A stretch of DNA of 64,000 nt from Agromyces lapidis (lineage in GTDB: Bacteria; Actinomycetota; Actinomycetes; Actinomycetales; Microbacteriaceae): the NCBI RefSeq assembly GCF_009749405.1, contig NZ_WBIQ01000001.1, positions 496,001-560,000 on the forward strand. Direction: 5' to 3'. A program made the position numbers and the translations under genes. A model generated the notes under the pieces. The model saw only the letters and a program-made list of their open reading frames with translations, had not been told where the DNA came from and searched no databases. Positions 36,440-45,006 of this stretch are shown here, one piece after another; position 1 is the first letter of the stretch; each line of letters starts with the position of its first letter.

Positions 36440-37765
36440 GTGGATTCCGTGCTCGCATTCGTGATCGGTGTCGCCATCATCGTGATCGGCCTCGCCGTGT
36501 CGATCGGCCTGCACGAGATCGGCCATCTCGTTCCGGCGAAGCTCTTCGGCGTCAAGGTCACCCAGTACATGATCGGCTTCGGCCCGACGATCTGGTCGCG
36601 CCGCAAGGGCGAGACCGAGTACGGCCTGAAGGCGATCCCGCTCGGCGGGTACATCTCGATGATCGGCATGTTCCCGCCGGCCAAGGGCGAGCGCGTGCAC
36701 GCGGACTCGACGGGATTCTTCCGCGGCCTCGTGCAGGATGCGCGGGACTCGAGCGCCGAGTCGATCGGCGCGGGCGATGAGGACCGCGCCTTCTACCGCC
36801 TGCCGGTGTGGAAGCGCATCATCGTCATGTTCGGCGGGCCGTTCATGAACCTGCTGCTCGCGGTCGTGCTCTTCGGGGTGCTGCTCATGGGCTTCGGCAC
36901 GGCGCAGGCCTCGACGACCGTCGGCTCGGTCTCGGCGTGCGCGCTGCCGGCGACGAGCGAGCGCCAGGCATGCGAGCCCGGCGACCCGGCGGCGCCGGGG
37001 GCCGCCGCCGGCATCGAACCGGGCGACCGCATCGTCTCGGTCGCGGGCGAGCCCATCGACAGCTGGGCCGAGTCGACCGAGATCATCCGCGAGCACGCCG
37101 ACGAGCCCGTGGCGTTCGTCGTCGAACGCGACGGCGAGACGGTCTCGCTCACGGTCACGCCGATGCTCAGCGAGCGGTACGTGCTCGACGAGAACGGCCA
37201 GGTCGTCACGGATGCCTCGGGCGATCCCCGCACCGTGCAGGCGGGCTTCGTCGGCATCGCCGCCGCCACTGAGACCGTGCCGCAGCCCGTGACTGCCGTG
37301 CTGCCGGCGGTCGGTCAGCAGATCAGCGGTGTCGCCGGCATCATCTTCAACCTGCCGCAGCGCATGGTCGACGTCGCGAATGCGGCGTTCGGCCCCGAGG
37401 AGCGCGACCCGAACGGGCCGATGTCGGTCGTCGGTGTCGGCCGCGTCGCGGGCGAGATCGCGAGCCTCGACGAGATCCCGCTGGCGTCGAAGGCGGCGAG
37501 CATGGTCGGCCTGCTCGCAGCGCTCAACGTGGCACTGTTCGTGTTCAACCTGATCCCCCTGCTGCCGCTCGACGGCGGTCACATCGCGGGCGCCCTGTGG
37601 GAGGCCATCCGTCGCGGTTTCGCGAAGCTCTTCCGCCGCCCCGACCCGGGCCCCGTCGACCTCGCGAAGCTCATGCCCATCACGCTCGGCGTGGTCGTCA
37701 TCTTCGGCGCGATGAGCGCGCTGCTCATCTACGCCGACATCGTGAAGCCGGTGTCGCTGCTCTGA
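36440..37765 (+). CDS. rseP: Site-2 intramembrane metalloprotease (RseP/Rip1)
   Basis: A 441-residue membrane protease that cuts transmembrane regulators such as anti-sigma factors. The zinc site HEIGH is in the first membrane helix (about residue 25) and the second motif NLIPLLPLDGGHI lies near residue 374. A PDZ domain occupies about 195-250 (GIEPGDRIVSVAGEPIDSW). Four or more helices are visible. It starts with a leaderless GTG, 45 bases after dxr. In Mycobacterium tuberculosis the order dxr-rip1-gcpE is contiguous; here gcpE/ispG is displaced by 17 kb. Confidence 0.95.
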   Translation: MDSVLAFVIGVAIIVIGLAVSIGLHEIGHLVPAKLFGVKVTQYMIGFGPTIWSRRKGETEYGLKAIPLGGYISMIGMFPPAKGERVHADSTGFFRGLVQDARDSSAESIGAGDEDRAFYRLPVWKRIIVMFGGPFMNLLLAVVLFGVLLMGFGTAQASTTVGSVSACALPATSERQACEPGDPAAPGAAAGIEPGDRIVSVAGEPIDSWAESTEIIREHADEPVAFVVERDGETVSLTVTPMLSERYVLDENGQVVTDASGDPRTVQAGFVGIAAATETVPQPVTAVLPAVGQQISGVAGIIFNLPQRMVDVANAAFGPEERDPNGPMSVVGVGRVAGEIASLDEIPLASKAASMVGLLAALNVALFVFNLIPLLPLDGGHIAGALWEAIRRGFAKLFRRPDPGPVDLAKLMPITLGVVVIFGAMSALLIYADIVKPVSLL

Positions 37766-37844
37766 TGCACCTGGCCGTTCCGTACTCCACGGGGAGTAGG
37801 CGATGAGTCGCCGCCGGGTCGATGGCCGCGGGCGGCCACGGGGC

Positions 37845-37856
37845 TACGATCGGGCC
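37845..37856 (+). promoter_or_regulatory. Leaderless promoter -10 of the sensor kinase gene
   Basis: TACGAT (37845-37850) followed by six bases and GTG at 37857. It supports this start over longer in-frame alternatives such as ATG 37803. Confidence 0.6.
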
Positions 37857-39065
37857 GTGTCGGATTCGCGCAGCCCCGAGCAGAACTGGGGCGGACCGCC
37901 GCCGTGGGCGGGACGCCCGCCGTGGAACGGGCGCGAGCGCCAGGCTCCGCCCGCCGCGTTCGTGCTGCTCGCACCCGTCGTGATCAGTCTGCTCGTGCAG
38001 GTGCCGGCGGCGATCGGCATCGCCGTGTGGCAGCACCTCGACTGGGCCGCGGGGCTCCTGCAGATCTCGCTCGCCGTCGCGGGCCCGCTCGCGCTGGTCG
38101 CCTCGCGACGGTATCCCGGCCCGACGGTGGCGGTCGTCTCGCTCCTGGCGCTCGCCGATCTCGTGCTCACCTCGGATGCCGGCCCACCGTATCTCGCACT
38201 CGCCTTCGCGATCGTGCTCGCCGTCGCGCGCGGCGCCGTCATCTGGGCCGCGGCCTCGGTGGTCGCCGTGTGGGCGGCGGCGCTCGTCGTCGGCTCGATG
38301 CTCGGACTGACGTGGCATCCGTTCCGCATCGCGATCACGACCCTCGCGCTCGCCGCGTGCTTCGGCATCGGCTGGTTCGTGCGCACGCGCCGCACCCGGG
38401 CGGCGGCGTACCGGGCCGAGGCGATGCGCCGCAGGCAGACGGCCGAGGAGCGCGAGCGGGTGCGCATCGCACGCGAACTCCACGACGTCATCGGGCACGC
38501 GCTCTCGCAGATCAACGTGCAGGCGAGCGTCGGCCTCCACCTCATGGATCGCGATGCCGAGCAGGCACGCACCGCCCTCGCGCACATCAAGGAGACGTCG
38601 AAGACCGCCCTCGAGGAGGTGCGGAGCGTGCTCGGCGTGATCCGCGACGGCGAGGCGCCGCTCGTGCCGCAGGCCGAGCTCGCCGAACTCCCGAGGCTCG
38701 TCGGCGGGCTCGCCGCCCCCGGGTTCGCGGTCGAGCTCGACGACCGGCTCGCGGCGCCGCCCGGCCGTGCCGTGCAGTTCGCCGCCTACCGCATCGTGCA
38801 GGAGGCGCTCACGAACGTCGTGCGGCACGCGGAGGCGAGCCGCGCCGTCGTGTCGCTCGAGCGCTCCGCCGACGAGCTCCTCGTCGTGATCGACGACGAC
38901 GGCGACGGCTTCGCGGGCGACGGCGCCGATGCTGCGACGGAGGGCCGCGGCATCCTCGGCATGCGCGAGCGCGCCGCCCTGCTCGGCGGCTCCGTCGAGC
39001 TCGGCGCATCGCCGATCGGCGGCACCCGCGTGACGGCGCGGCTCCCGTGGAGCGACGCCGTATGA
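37857..39065 (+). CDS. Two-component sensor histidine kinase (HisKA_3/NarL type)
   Basis: A 402-residue membrane kinase. About five hydrophobic segments (residues 25-175) form the membrane part without a separate sensor domain, then the HisKA_3 box ERVRIARELHDVIGHALSQI holds the phosphorylated His (about 220). The ATPase domain has QEALTNVVRHAEAS and DDDGDGFAG with GRGILGMRERAALLGG. This is the DesK/LiaS-like layout. The stop overlaps the response regulator start (ATGA). The GTG at 37857 was chosen from the leaderless promoter. The stimulus is unknown, possibly membrane or cell-wall state. Confidence 0.9.
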   Translation: MSDSRSPEQNWGGPPPWAGRPPWNGRERQAPPAAFVLLAPVVISLLVQVPAAIGIAVWQHLDWAAGLLQISLAVAGPLALVASRRYPGPTVAVVSLLALADLVLTSDAGPPYLALAFAIVLAVARGAVIWAAASVVAVWAAALVVGSMLGLTWHPFRIAITTLALAACFGIGWFVRTRRTRAAAYRAEAMRRRQTAEERERVRIARELHDVIGHALSQINVQASVGLHLMDRDAEQARTALAHIKETSKTALEEVRSVLGVIRDGEAPLVPQAELAELPRLVGGLAAPGFAVELDDRLAAPPGRAVQFAAYRIVQEALTNVVRHAEASRAVVSLERSADELLVVIDDDGDGFAGDGADAATEGRGILGMRERAALLGGSVELGASPIGGTRVTARLPWSDAV

Positions 39066-39727
39066 TCCGCGTGGCGCTCGCCGACGACCAGCTGCTCGTA
39101 CGGGCGGGGTTCCGTGCGCTCCTCGACGCCGAGGACGACCTCGAGGTCGTCGGCGAGGCATCCACCGGGGAGCAGCTGCTCGCCCTCGTGCGCGATCGCC
39201 CGGTCGACGTCGTGCTGATGGACATCCGCATGCCGGGCGGCGATGGGCTGTGGGCGACCGAGCAGATCGCCGCCGACCCGGCGCTCGCGGGCGTTCACGT
39301 CGTCATCGTCACGACCTTCGAACTCGACGAGTACGTCGCGAGGGCGGTTCGCGCCGGCGCCGCCGGATTCCTCGTGAAGGACACCGAGCCCGTCGACCTG
39401 CTGCGGGCCGTGCGCGTGGTCGCGGCCGGCGAGGCGCTGCTCTCGCCGGGAGTCACCAAGCGGCTGCTCGAGCGGATGGCGAGCGGGCTCCGCGACGCCC
39501 CCGACGAGGCCTCGCTCGCCACGCTCACCGAGCGCGAACGCGAGGTGCTGCGACTCGTCGGACTGGGGCTCACGAACGACGAGATCGCGGGGCGCCTCGT
39601 ACTGAGTCCGCTCACCGCCAAGACCCACGTCTCGCGCATCATGCAGAAGCTGCACGCCCGCGACCGGGTGCACCTGGTCGTCGTGGCCTACGAGTCGGGC
39701 CTCGTGGCGCCCGGCTGGCAGGAGTAG
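39062..39727 (+). CDS. NarL/LuxR family response regulator
   Basis: A 221-residue regulator. The receiver domain (1-120) has the acidic pair in ALADDQ, the phosphorylation Asp in VVLMDIRMPGGDG, Thr in IVTTFELDEYV and Lys in FLVKDTEP. The C-terminal LuxR helix-turn-helix reads LTEREREVLRLVGLGLTNDE to LTAKTHVSRIMQKLHARDRV. It overlaps the kinase gene and is its cognate partner. The targets are unknown; the small SHOCT membrane protein gene downstream is one candidate. Confidence 0.95.
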   Translation: MIRVALADDQLLVRAGFRALLDAEDDLEVVGEASTGEQLLALVRDRPVDVVLMDIRMPGGDGLWATEQIAADPALAGVHVVIVTTFELDEYVARAVRAGAAGFLVKDTEPVDLLRAVRVVAAGEALLSPGVTKRLLERMASGLRDAPDEASLATLTEREREVLRLVGLGLTNDEIAGRLVLSPLTAKTHVSRIMQKLHARDRVHLVVVAYESGLVAPGWQE

Positions 39728-39766
39728 GCGCACGCTGCGCCGCCCACTCGCCGCCCGCTTCGCCGA

Positions 39767-39788
39767 GCCTGCTCCCGGGGGAGCAGGC
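39767..39788 (+). terminator. Hairpin after the two-component operon
   Basis: GCCTGCTCC (39767-39775) pairs perfectly with GGAGCAGGC (39780-39788) around the loop CGGG, 40 bases after the response regulator stop. Confidence 0.65.
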
Positions 39789-39885
39789 GAAGTGCCTCCG
39801 ACGGGCGGATTCGCCGGAGGGCGGCCCTGACGAGACTCGATTCGACGGTCGAGACGCGACCGCACGAATCAACCGGGAGCACCAC

Positions 39886-40185
39886 ATGTTCACGACCCTC
39901 GCCGCCACCGCGGCCACCCACGCCGGCCCCTGGGCGGCCGGATTCGGATGGGTCTTCTTCCTCATCCCGATCTTCTGGTTCCTCGTCATCGGGCTCGTCG
40001 TCTTCCTCGTGAGCCGCAACCGCCGCTCCTGGGCGAACGGCGGCGCCGAGGGCTACGGCCCGCCGTGGGCGCGCGGCGCGAGCGCCGAGCAGACGCTCGG
40101 CCAGCGCTTCGCGAACGGCGACATCGACGAGACCGAGTACCGCGCACGCCTCGAGGTGCTGCGCGCGAACCGACCAGGCGCGTAG
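39886..40185 (+). CDS. Small SHOCT-domain membrane protein
   Basis: A 99-residue protein with one strong membrane helix (WVFFLIPIFWFLVIGLVVFL, about 23-42) and a C-terminal SHOCT motif (SAEQTLGQRFANGDIDETEY, about 66-85). SHOCT is a short oligomerisation or targeting motif at the end of diverse membrane proteins. GGGAGCACC precedes the ATG. It follows the two-component system after a hairpin and may be its target, since similar small proteins often accompany DesK/LiaS-type systems. The function is unknown. Confidence 0.85.
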   Translation: MFTTLAATAATHAGPWAAGFGWVFFLIPIFWFLVIGLVVFLVSRNRRSWANGGAEGYGPPWARGASAEQTLGQRFANGDIDETEYRARLEVLRANRPGA

Positions 40186-40207
40186 CGCGGGGGCCGGGCT
40201 CTGGTGA

Positions 40208-40247
40208 GACGAGGGGCGGATGCCGCGTGCGGCGTCCGCCCCTCGTC
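40208..40247. terminator. Convergent hairpin terminator
   Basis: Two 17-base arms (40208-40224 and 40231-40247) pair with one G-U-type mismatch around a six-base loop. It lies between the converging SHOCT and LtrA genes. Confidence 0.75.
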
Positions 40248-40263
40248 GTCGCACCCGCGGTGC

Positions 40264-41520
40264 TCAGCCGAGGATCTCCTCCAGCGCCCGCAGCTGGTGC
40301 CGGTGGCCGACGGTCTCGTAGCCGACGACCACGACGACCGGCGCGAGCGCGGCGATCACGATGCCGAGCGGCAGGCTCGCCCCCGCGGCGACCGCCGTGA
40401 TCGAGCCCGCGAGCACGACGAGGCTGCCGGCGAACAGTCCGATGTGGAAGGGGTCGAACCGTCCCATGAGGAAGGTGTAGAGGGTGAACAGCGCCATGAG
40501 GAAGATCGCGACCGGCACCACGATCGTCGCGAGCACCGCCACGTCGTCGATATGGGCCTCGCCCTCGATCGCGTTCGCCGCGACGTGCAGCCCTGCGCCG
40601 GTCGCGGCGAGCGATCCGAACACCACCATGTGCCCGTAGCCCCAGAGATACGAACGTCGGCGGAAGGCGCTGAGCAGCTTGCCCGAGGGCATCATGAAGT
40701 ACGTCCACCAGAGGCCGAACGCGAGCAGTGTGCCGCCGAACGCCACCGCGGCGGCGTCGATCGACCAGCCCAGTTCCTCGACGACGGCGGAGACCGCGAG
40801 GATGGTGCCGAGCACGACCTCGCCGAGCGTGATGATGACGAGCAGCCCGTAGCGTTCGGCGATGTGGTGCGGATGCCACGGGGTGCCGCCGCCGCGGCGT
40901 TCGGCGAGGGGCGGCACCGCCATCTCGCAGACGCCGAGCAGCACCCAGAGCCACAGTGTGAGCGCGAACGGCAGGTTCACGATGATGAGCACGATCCACG
41001 CCAGCTGCACGACGCCGAGCAGGGCGGCGTAGCGGAGGGCGGTGCGACGGGAGCCGGGGTCGTGCCGGGCGACGCGCAGCCAGAGCGCGATCGTCGAGAT
41101 GCGCATCACCACGTACCCGGCGATGATGACCCCGTTGTCGACGTGCTCGCCGCCGTCGATCGAGTGGAAGAACTCGGGCATGCCGAGTGCCATCACGAGC
41201 ACCCCGACCATCTGCACCATGGTCGCGACGCGCACGTACGCGTCGTCGTTGTCGTAGGCGCTCGCGAGCCACGAGTAGTTGATCCACGCCCAGCAGATCG
41301 CGAAGACCGCGAGCGTGAAGGCGATGAGCGCCGATCCGAAGTGCCCGAGTTCGAGCAGGTGCGCGGCCTGCGCGCCGGCCTGGCTGAAGGCGACGACGAA
41401 GGTCAGGTCGAACAGCAGCTCGAGCGGCGTGGCGGAGCGATGCGATTCGTTCGGATCGCGTCCCACCATCCGGCGCAGCCGGTGGTCGAGTGGGGGATGG
41501 GTCGGCGTCGTCATGCGCAT
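40264..41520 (-). CDS. Low temperature requirement protein A (LtrA) family membrane protein
   Basis: A 418-residue polytopic protein with about twelve hydrophobic segments. The family start SATPLELLFDLTFVVAFSQA and the central PHHIAERYGLLVIITLGEVVLGT are diagnostic of LtrA, named from a Listeria gene needed for growth at low temperature. The molecular function is not known. No Shine-Dalgarno sequence precedes the ATG at 41520 (alternative ATG 41514). The upstream region 41523-41597 contains nested inverted repeats that overlap a possible promoter, so it is probably controlled by a DNA-binding repressor. Confidence 0.9.
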   Translation of the reverse strand: MRMTTPTHPPLDHRLRRMVGRDPNESHRSATPLELLFDLTFVVAFSQAGAQAAHLLELGHFGSALIAFTLAVFAICWAWINYSWLASAYDNDDAYVRVATMVQMVGVLVMALGMPEFFHSIDGGEHVDNGVIIAGYVVMRISTIALWLRVARHDPGSRRTALRYAALLGVVQLAWIVLIIVNLPFALTLWLWVLLGVCEMAVPPLAERRGGGTPWHPHHIAERYGLLVIITLGEVVLGTILAVSAVVEELGWSIDAAAVAFGGTLLAFGLWWTYFMMPSGKLLSAFRRRSYLWGYGHMVVFGSLAATGAGLHVAANAIEGEAHIDDVAVLATIVVPVAIFLMALFTLYTFLMGRFDPFHIGLFAGSLVVLAGSITAVAAGASLPLGIVIAALAPVVVVVGYETVGHRHQLRALEEILG

Positions 41521-41522
41521 AT

Positions 41523-41597
41523 CGTTTCAGGAAATCGCACGCCCGTCAGGACGATACGGTCGAGATCGTCCTGAGCCGCGCACGTCTTCCTGAAACG
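41523..41597. promoter_or_regulatory. Nested inverted repeats with four TCAGG half-sites upstream of ltrA
   Basis: An outer pair of 11-base arms (41523-41533 and 41587-41597) and an inner pair of 10-base arms (41546-41555 and 41565-41574) are perfect reverse complements. Each arm carries TCAGGA or TCCTGA. A minus-strand TATCGT (41556-41551) inside an inner arm could be the -10, placing half-sites over both promoter elements. The set looks like an operator array. The remaining bases to the thiolase stop show nothing else. Confidence 0.6.
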
Positions 41598-41649
41598 GTG
41601 ACATGACCGGGATGCCCCGGCGCATGGCCGAGGCACCCCGCGAGGCCGG

Positions 41650-42834
41650 TCAGCGACTGAGCAGCAGCGCCTCGCCCTGGCCGCCGCCGCCGCAGAGGGC
41701 GACCGCAGCGTTGCCGCCGCCGCGGCGCGCGAGCTCGAGGGCGGCGTGCAGCGCGAGCCGCGCGCCCGAGGCCCCGATGGGGTGGCCGAGCGCGATGGCG
41801 CCGCCGTGCGCGTTCACGCGCTCGAGGTCGAGGTCGAGGTCGCGCGCCGACTGCAGCGAGACCGCGGCGAAGGCCTCGTTGATCTCGACGACGTCGAGGG
41901 CGGATGCCTCGACCCCGCCCTTCTCGAGGGCCGCCGCGATGGCGTTCGAGGGCTGCGAGTGCAGCGAGTTGTCGGGGCCGGCCACCTGGCCGGCGGCGCC
42001 GACGAGGGCGAGCCACGGCAGGCCCCGCGACTCGGCCCACGCGCGGCTCGCGACCACGACGGCCGCAGCGCCGTCGGAGAGCGGCGAGGAGTTGCCCGCG
42101 GTGATGGTGCCGTTCGCGGTGAACGCGGGGCGGAGCTTCGCGAGCACCTCGACGGTCGAGTCGGGGCGCACGCCCTGGTCTTCGGACACGACGACGGGGT
42201 CGCCCTTGCGCTGGGGGATCTCGACCGGCACGATCTCGTCGGCGAAGAGGCCTGCGGCCTGCGCGGCGCCGGCACGCGCGTGCGACCCGGCGGCGATCTC
42301 GTCTTGCTCGGTGCGGCCGAGGCCGTAGCGGCCGTTGAAGCGCTCGGTCGAGGCTCCCATCGACTCGCGGTCGAAGGCGTCGGTGAGGCCGTCGTGCGCG
42401 GCGTGGTCGAGGAGCTCGACGCTGCCGTAGACGTGGCCGGCGCGAGAGCCGGGCAGGAGGTGCGGTGCGTTCGTCATCGACTCCTGGCCGCCGGCGACGA
42501 CGACGTCGGCCTCGCCGAGGCGGATGAGCCGTGCGGCGTCGGTGATCGCGACGAGGCCAGAGAGGCAGACCTTGTTGAGGGTGGTCGCGGGCACGCGCCA
42601 CGGGATGCCGGCGGCGACGGCGGACTGCTTGGCGGGGTTCTGCCCCGCGCCCGCCTGGAGGACCTGGCCCATGATGACGGCGTCGACGTCGTCGGGGGAG
42701 ACGCCGGCCTTCGCGAGCGCGCCGCGGATGGCGACCGTGCCGAGTTCGACCGCGCTCTGCCCGGCGAGATTGCCGTTGATGCGGGCGAACGGGGTGCGTG
42801 CCCCCGCGATGATGACGACGTCGGGGATGCTCAT
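41650..42834 (-). CDS. Acetyl-CoA C-acetyltransferase (thiolase)
   Basis: A 394-residue thiolase. The acylated Cys is in TLNKVCLSGLVAI (about 92), followed by VVAGGQESMTNAPHLLPG, the NEAFA motif, NAHGGAIALGHPIGASGAR and CGGGGQGEALLL with the second Cys near the end. Complete length and residues indicate an active degradative-type enzyme that splits acetoacetyl-CoA (or longer ketoacyl-CoA). It is transcribed away from the Liv importer but fits its pathway: the ScoAB product acetoacetyl-CoA would be cleaved here to two acetyl-CoA. AGGAG precedes the ATG. Confidence 0.93.
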   Translation of the reverse strand: MSIPDVVIIAGARTPFARINGNLAGQSAVELGTVAIRGALAKAGVSPDDVDAVIMGQVLQAGAGQNPAKQSAVAAGIPWRVPATTLNKVCLSGLVAITDAARLIRLGEADVVVAGGQESMTNAPHLLPGSRAGHVYGSVELLDHAAHDGLTDAFDRESMGASTERFNGRYGLGRTEQDEIAAGSHARAGAAQAAGLFADEIVPVEIPQRKGDPVVVSEDQGVRPDSTVEVLAKLRPAFTANGTITAGNSSPLSDGAAAVVVASRAWAESRGLPWLALVGAAGQVAGPDNSLHSQPSNAIAAALEKGGVEASALDVVEINEAFAAVSLQSARDLDLDLERVNAHGGAIALGHPIGASGARLALHAALELARRGGGNAAVALCGGGGQGEALLLSR

Positions 42835-42883
42835 GTCTCCTGGACTCCTTCGTACGGGTTGCGAGCGTTGCGCTTCGCAGCCT

Positions 42884-42919
42884 ATTGTACTTTCCTGAGA
42901 CCTGAACCAGCTGTCAGGT
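42884..42919. promoter_or_regulatory. Thiolase promoter with TCAGG-type operator
   Basis: TACAAT on the minus strand (42889-42884) is a good -10 for the thiolase. Next to it are TTTCCTGAG (42891-42899) and the inverted pair ACCTGA (42900-42905) / TCAGGT (42914-42919). The half-site resembles those upstream of ltrA, suggesting the same repressor. The site also lies in the upstream region of the divergent substrate-binding protein gene. Confidence 0.5.
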
Positions 42920-42970
42920 TTGCCGAGAGGCATCACATTCCCAGCCATTCACAGTTGAGAGGCAGAACCC

Positions 42971-44167
42971 ATGCGGGCTACGAAGAAGTACCTCGCGACG
43001 GCCGTCATCGCCGCCGCTTCCCTCGCACTCGTCGGCTGCGCGCCGACGGCCGGTGCCGACCCCGCCGCGGGCGACGCCGGCGCCCCGGTCAAGATCGCCA
43101 TGCTGACCTCGCAGACCGGCCCGCTCGCCGCGTACGGCGCGGCCTACACGGCCGGATTCGAGGCCGGCCTCGACTACGCGACCGACGGCACCGGCACCGT
43201 CGACGGCCGCGAGCTCGAGATCGAGTGGGGCGACGACCAGGGCAACCCCGACACCGCCGTCGCCAAGGCGAAGGACTTCATCGGCCAGGGCTACCAGATC
43301 CTCGCCGGCACCGCCGCATCCGGCATCGCGACGGCACTCGCCGAGCAGGCCGCGCAGAACGAGATCCTCTACATCTCGGGCCCGGCCGCGGCCGACGCCA
43401 TCACCGGCATCAACGAGTACACCTTCCGCTCGGGCCGCCAGACCTTCCAGGACGTCGCGACCGCCGGCACCTTCATCGGCGACCCGGCCGGCAAGAAGGT
43501 CGTCGTCTTCGCTCAGGACAACGCGTTCGGACAGGGCAACCTCGCCGGCGTCGAGGCCGTGCTCGGCAGCAAGGGCGCGACGGTCGAGGGCGTGCTCGTC
43601 GCCGAGGACGCCACCGAGTTCACGCCGTTCGCGCAGCAGCTGATCAGCGCGTCGCCCGACCTCGTGTTCGTGGCCTGGGCCGGCGCCTCCTCGGGCGCCA
43701 TGTGGACCGCGCTCTCGCAGCAGGGCGTATTCGACGCCGTCCCGGTCGTCACCGGTCTCGGCGACGTCGCCACCTACGGCGCCTACGGCGAGGCATCCGC
43801 CGAGATCTCCTTCCTCAACCACTACTTCGGCGGAGCGGCCGGCACCGAGGCCGAGGCCGCGATGATCGAGCACCTCGAGGCCGCAGGCGCCACCCCCGAC
43901 CTGTTCTCGCCCGACGGCTTCGTGGCGGCGCAGATGATCGTGCAGGCCGTGCGCGAGGGCGGCGACACCGTCGACGGCATGATCGACGCGCTCGAGGGGT
44001 GGACCTTCGACTCGGTCAAGGGCGAGATCACCGTCCGCGCCGAGGACCACGCCGTGATCCAGCCGATGTACCAGGCGAAGCTCGTGCAGGACGGCGACGC
44101 CTGGAAGCCCGAACTCGTCGACACGATCGACGCGGACGACGTCGCACCGCCGGTCGCCGGCGAGTGA
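42971..44167 (+). CDS. Branched-chain amino acid-type ABC substrate-binding lipoprotein
   Basis: A 398-residue periplasmic-binding protein of the Leu/Ile/Val (LivJ, peripla_BP_6) fold. AAASLALVGC is the lipobox region. The mature sequence has KIAMLTSQTGPLAAYGAAYT, WGDDQGNPDTAVAKAKDFI and VVVFAQDNAFGQGNLAGVEA, all typical. It delivers substrate to the LivGFHM proteins encoded next. Family members bind amino acids but also amides, aromatic acids and other organic acids; the pathway genes here suggest a short hydroxy- or keto-acid. GAGAGG serves as ribosome binding site. Confidence 0.88.
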   Translation: MRATKKYLATAVIAAASLALVGCAPTAGADPAAGDAGAPVKIAMLTSQTGPLAAYGAAYTAGFEAGLDYATDGTGTVDGRELEIEWGDDQGNPDTAVAKAKDFIGQGYQILAGTAASGIATALAEQAAQNEILYISGPAAADAITGINEYTFRSGRQTFQDVATAGTFIGDPAGKKVVVFAQDNAFGQGNLAGVEAVLGSKGATVEGVLVAEDATEFTPFAQQLISASPDLVFVAWAGASSGAMWTALSQQGVFDAVPVVTGLGDVATYGAYGEASAEISFLNHYFGGAAGTEAEAAMIEHLEAAGATPDLFSPDGFVAAQMIVQAVREGGDTVDGMIDALEGWTFDSVKGEITVRAEDHAVIQPMYQAKLVQDGDAWKPELVDTIDADDVAPPVAGE

Positions 44168-44173
44168 TCCCCG

Positions 44174-44220
44174 GGTCGGGGGGCGCCCCCCCCCGCGGCC
44201 GCCCCCCCCCCCCCCCGACC
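44174..44220. repeat. C-homopolymer tracts within a hairpin
   Basis: The 83-base gap between the substrate-binding protein and the first ATPase gene holds a run of nine C (44186-44194) and one of 15 C (44202-44216). GGTCGGGGGG (44174-44183) is the exact reverse complement of 44211-44220, giving a 10-bp stem. It may attenuate transcription between the binding protein and the rest of the operon. A sequencing or assembly error in the tract is a real alternative. Confidence 0.7.
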
Positions 44221-44250
44221 CCCTCGACCGAACCACGACAGAAGGCAGCG

Positions 44251-45006
44251 ATGACCGACCACGCGATGCTCAGTCTCGAGCAGATCGGCCTCCGCATCGG
44301 CGGCGCCCGCATCCTCGAGGGCGTCTCGCTCGACGTGCCGGCCGGGCAGATGCTCGGCGTCATCGGCCCGAACGGCGCCGGCAAGACGACCCTCTTCAAC
44401 GTCGTCTCGGGCGTCGTCCGGCCGACGTCCGGGCGCGTCCTCCTCGACGGCGCCGACGTCACCCGCGAGTCGATCCACCGCCGCGCGGCAGCGGGCCTCG
44501 GGCGCACCTTCCAGACCTCGAGCCTGTTCCCCGCGCTCAGCGTGCTCGAGAACGTGCGACTCGCGGCGCAGGCGCACGCGGGCGGGGCGACGAGCCTCGT
44601 CCGCATCCCCCGGGCAGGCGACGCTGCGAGCGAGCGCGCCCTCGAATGCCTCGCCGAGGTCGGCCTCGAGCACCGGGCGGGCGCCGAGGCATCCGGACTC
44701 GCCCACGGCGAGAAGCGCAAGGTCGAGATCGCCATGCTCATCGCCGCAGACCCGAAGGTGATCCTCCTCGACGAGCCCATGGCGGGCGTCGCCTCGGGCG
44801 ACGTGCCCGCGCTCACCGAGGTCATCCGCGGACTGCATCGGGGCGGGCGCACCGTGCTCATGGTCGAGCACCACATGGAGGTCGTCCTCGGCCTCGTCGA
44901 CCGCGTCGCGGTCATGCACCACGGCGAGCTCCTCGCCGTCGACACCCCGGAGGCCGTGATGGCGAACCCGACCGTGCAGTCCGCCTACCTCGGGGAGGCG
45001 ATGTGA
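44251..45006 (+). CDS. livG: Branched-chain-type ABC transporter ATPase (LivG)
   Basis: A 251-residue ABC ATPase: Walker A GPNGAGKTTLFN, GLGRTFQTSSLFPALS as Q-loop, LAHGEKRKVEIAMLIA as signature (LSHGE-type, as in LivG), Walker B VILLDEPMAGV and MVEHHMEVV with the switch His. AGAAGG precedes the ATG. It overlaps livF by four bases and forms the ATPase heterodimer with it. Confidence 0.92.
   Translation: MTDHAMLSLEQIGLRIGGARILEGVSLDVPAGQMLGVIGPNGAGKTTLFNVVSGVVRPTSGRVLLDGADVTRESIHRRAAAGLGRTFQTSSLFPALSVLENVRLAAQAHAGGATSLVRIPRAGDAASERALECLAEVGLEHRAGAEASGLAHGEKRKVEIAMLIAADPKVILLDEPMAGVASGDVPALTEVIRGLHRGGRTVLMVEHHMEVVLGLVDRVAVMHHGELLAVDTPEAVMANPTVQSAYLGEAM

Noticed and set aside
37783..37798. Short TACTCC/GGAGTA hairpin after rseP
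   Set aside because: Only six base pairs with a four-base loop, too weak to call as a terminator at this GC content.
39767..39788. Reading the hairpin after the two-component system as a riboswitch for the SHOCT gene
   Set aside because: It is a simple stem-loop with no conserved aptamer features; a terminator is the simpler explanation.
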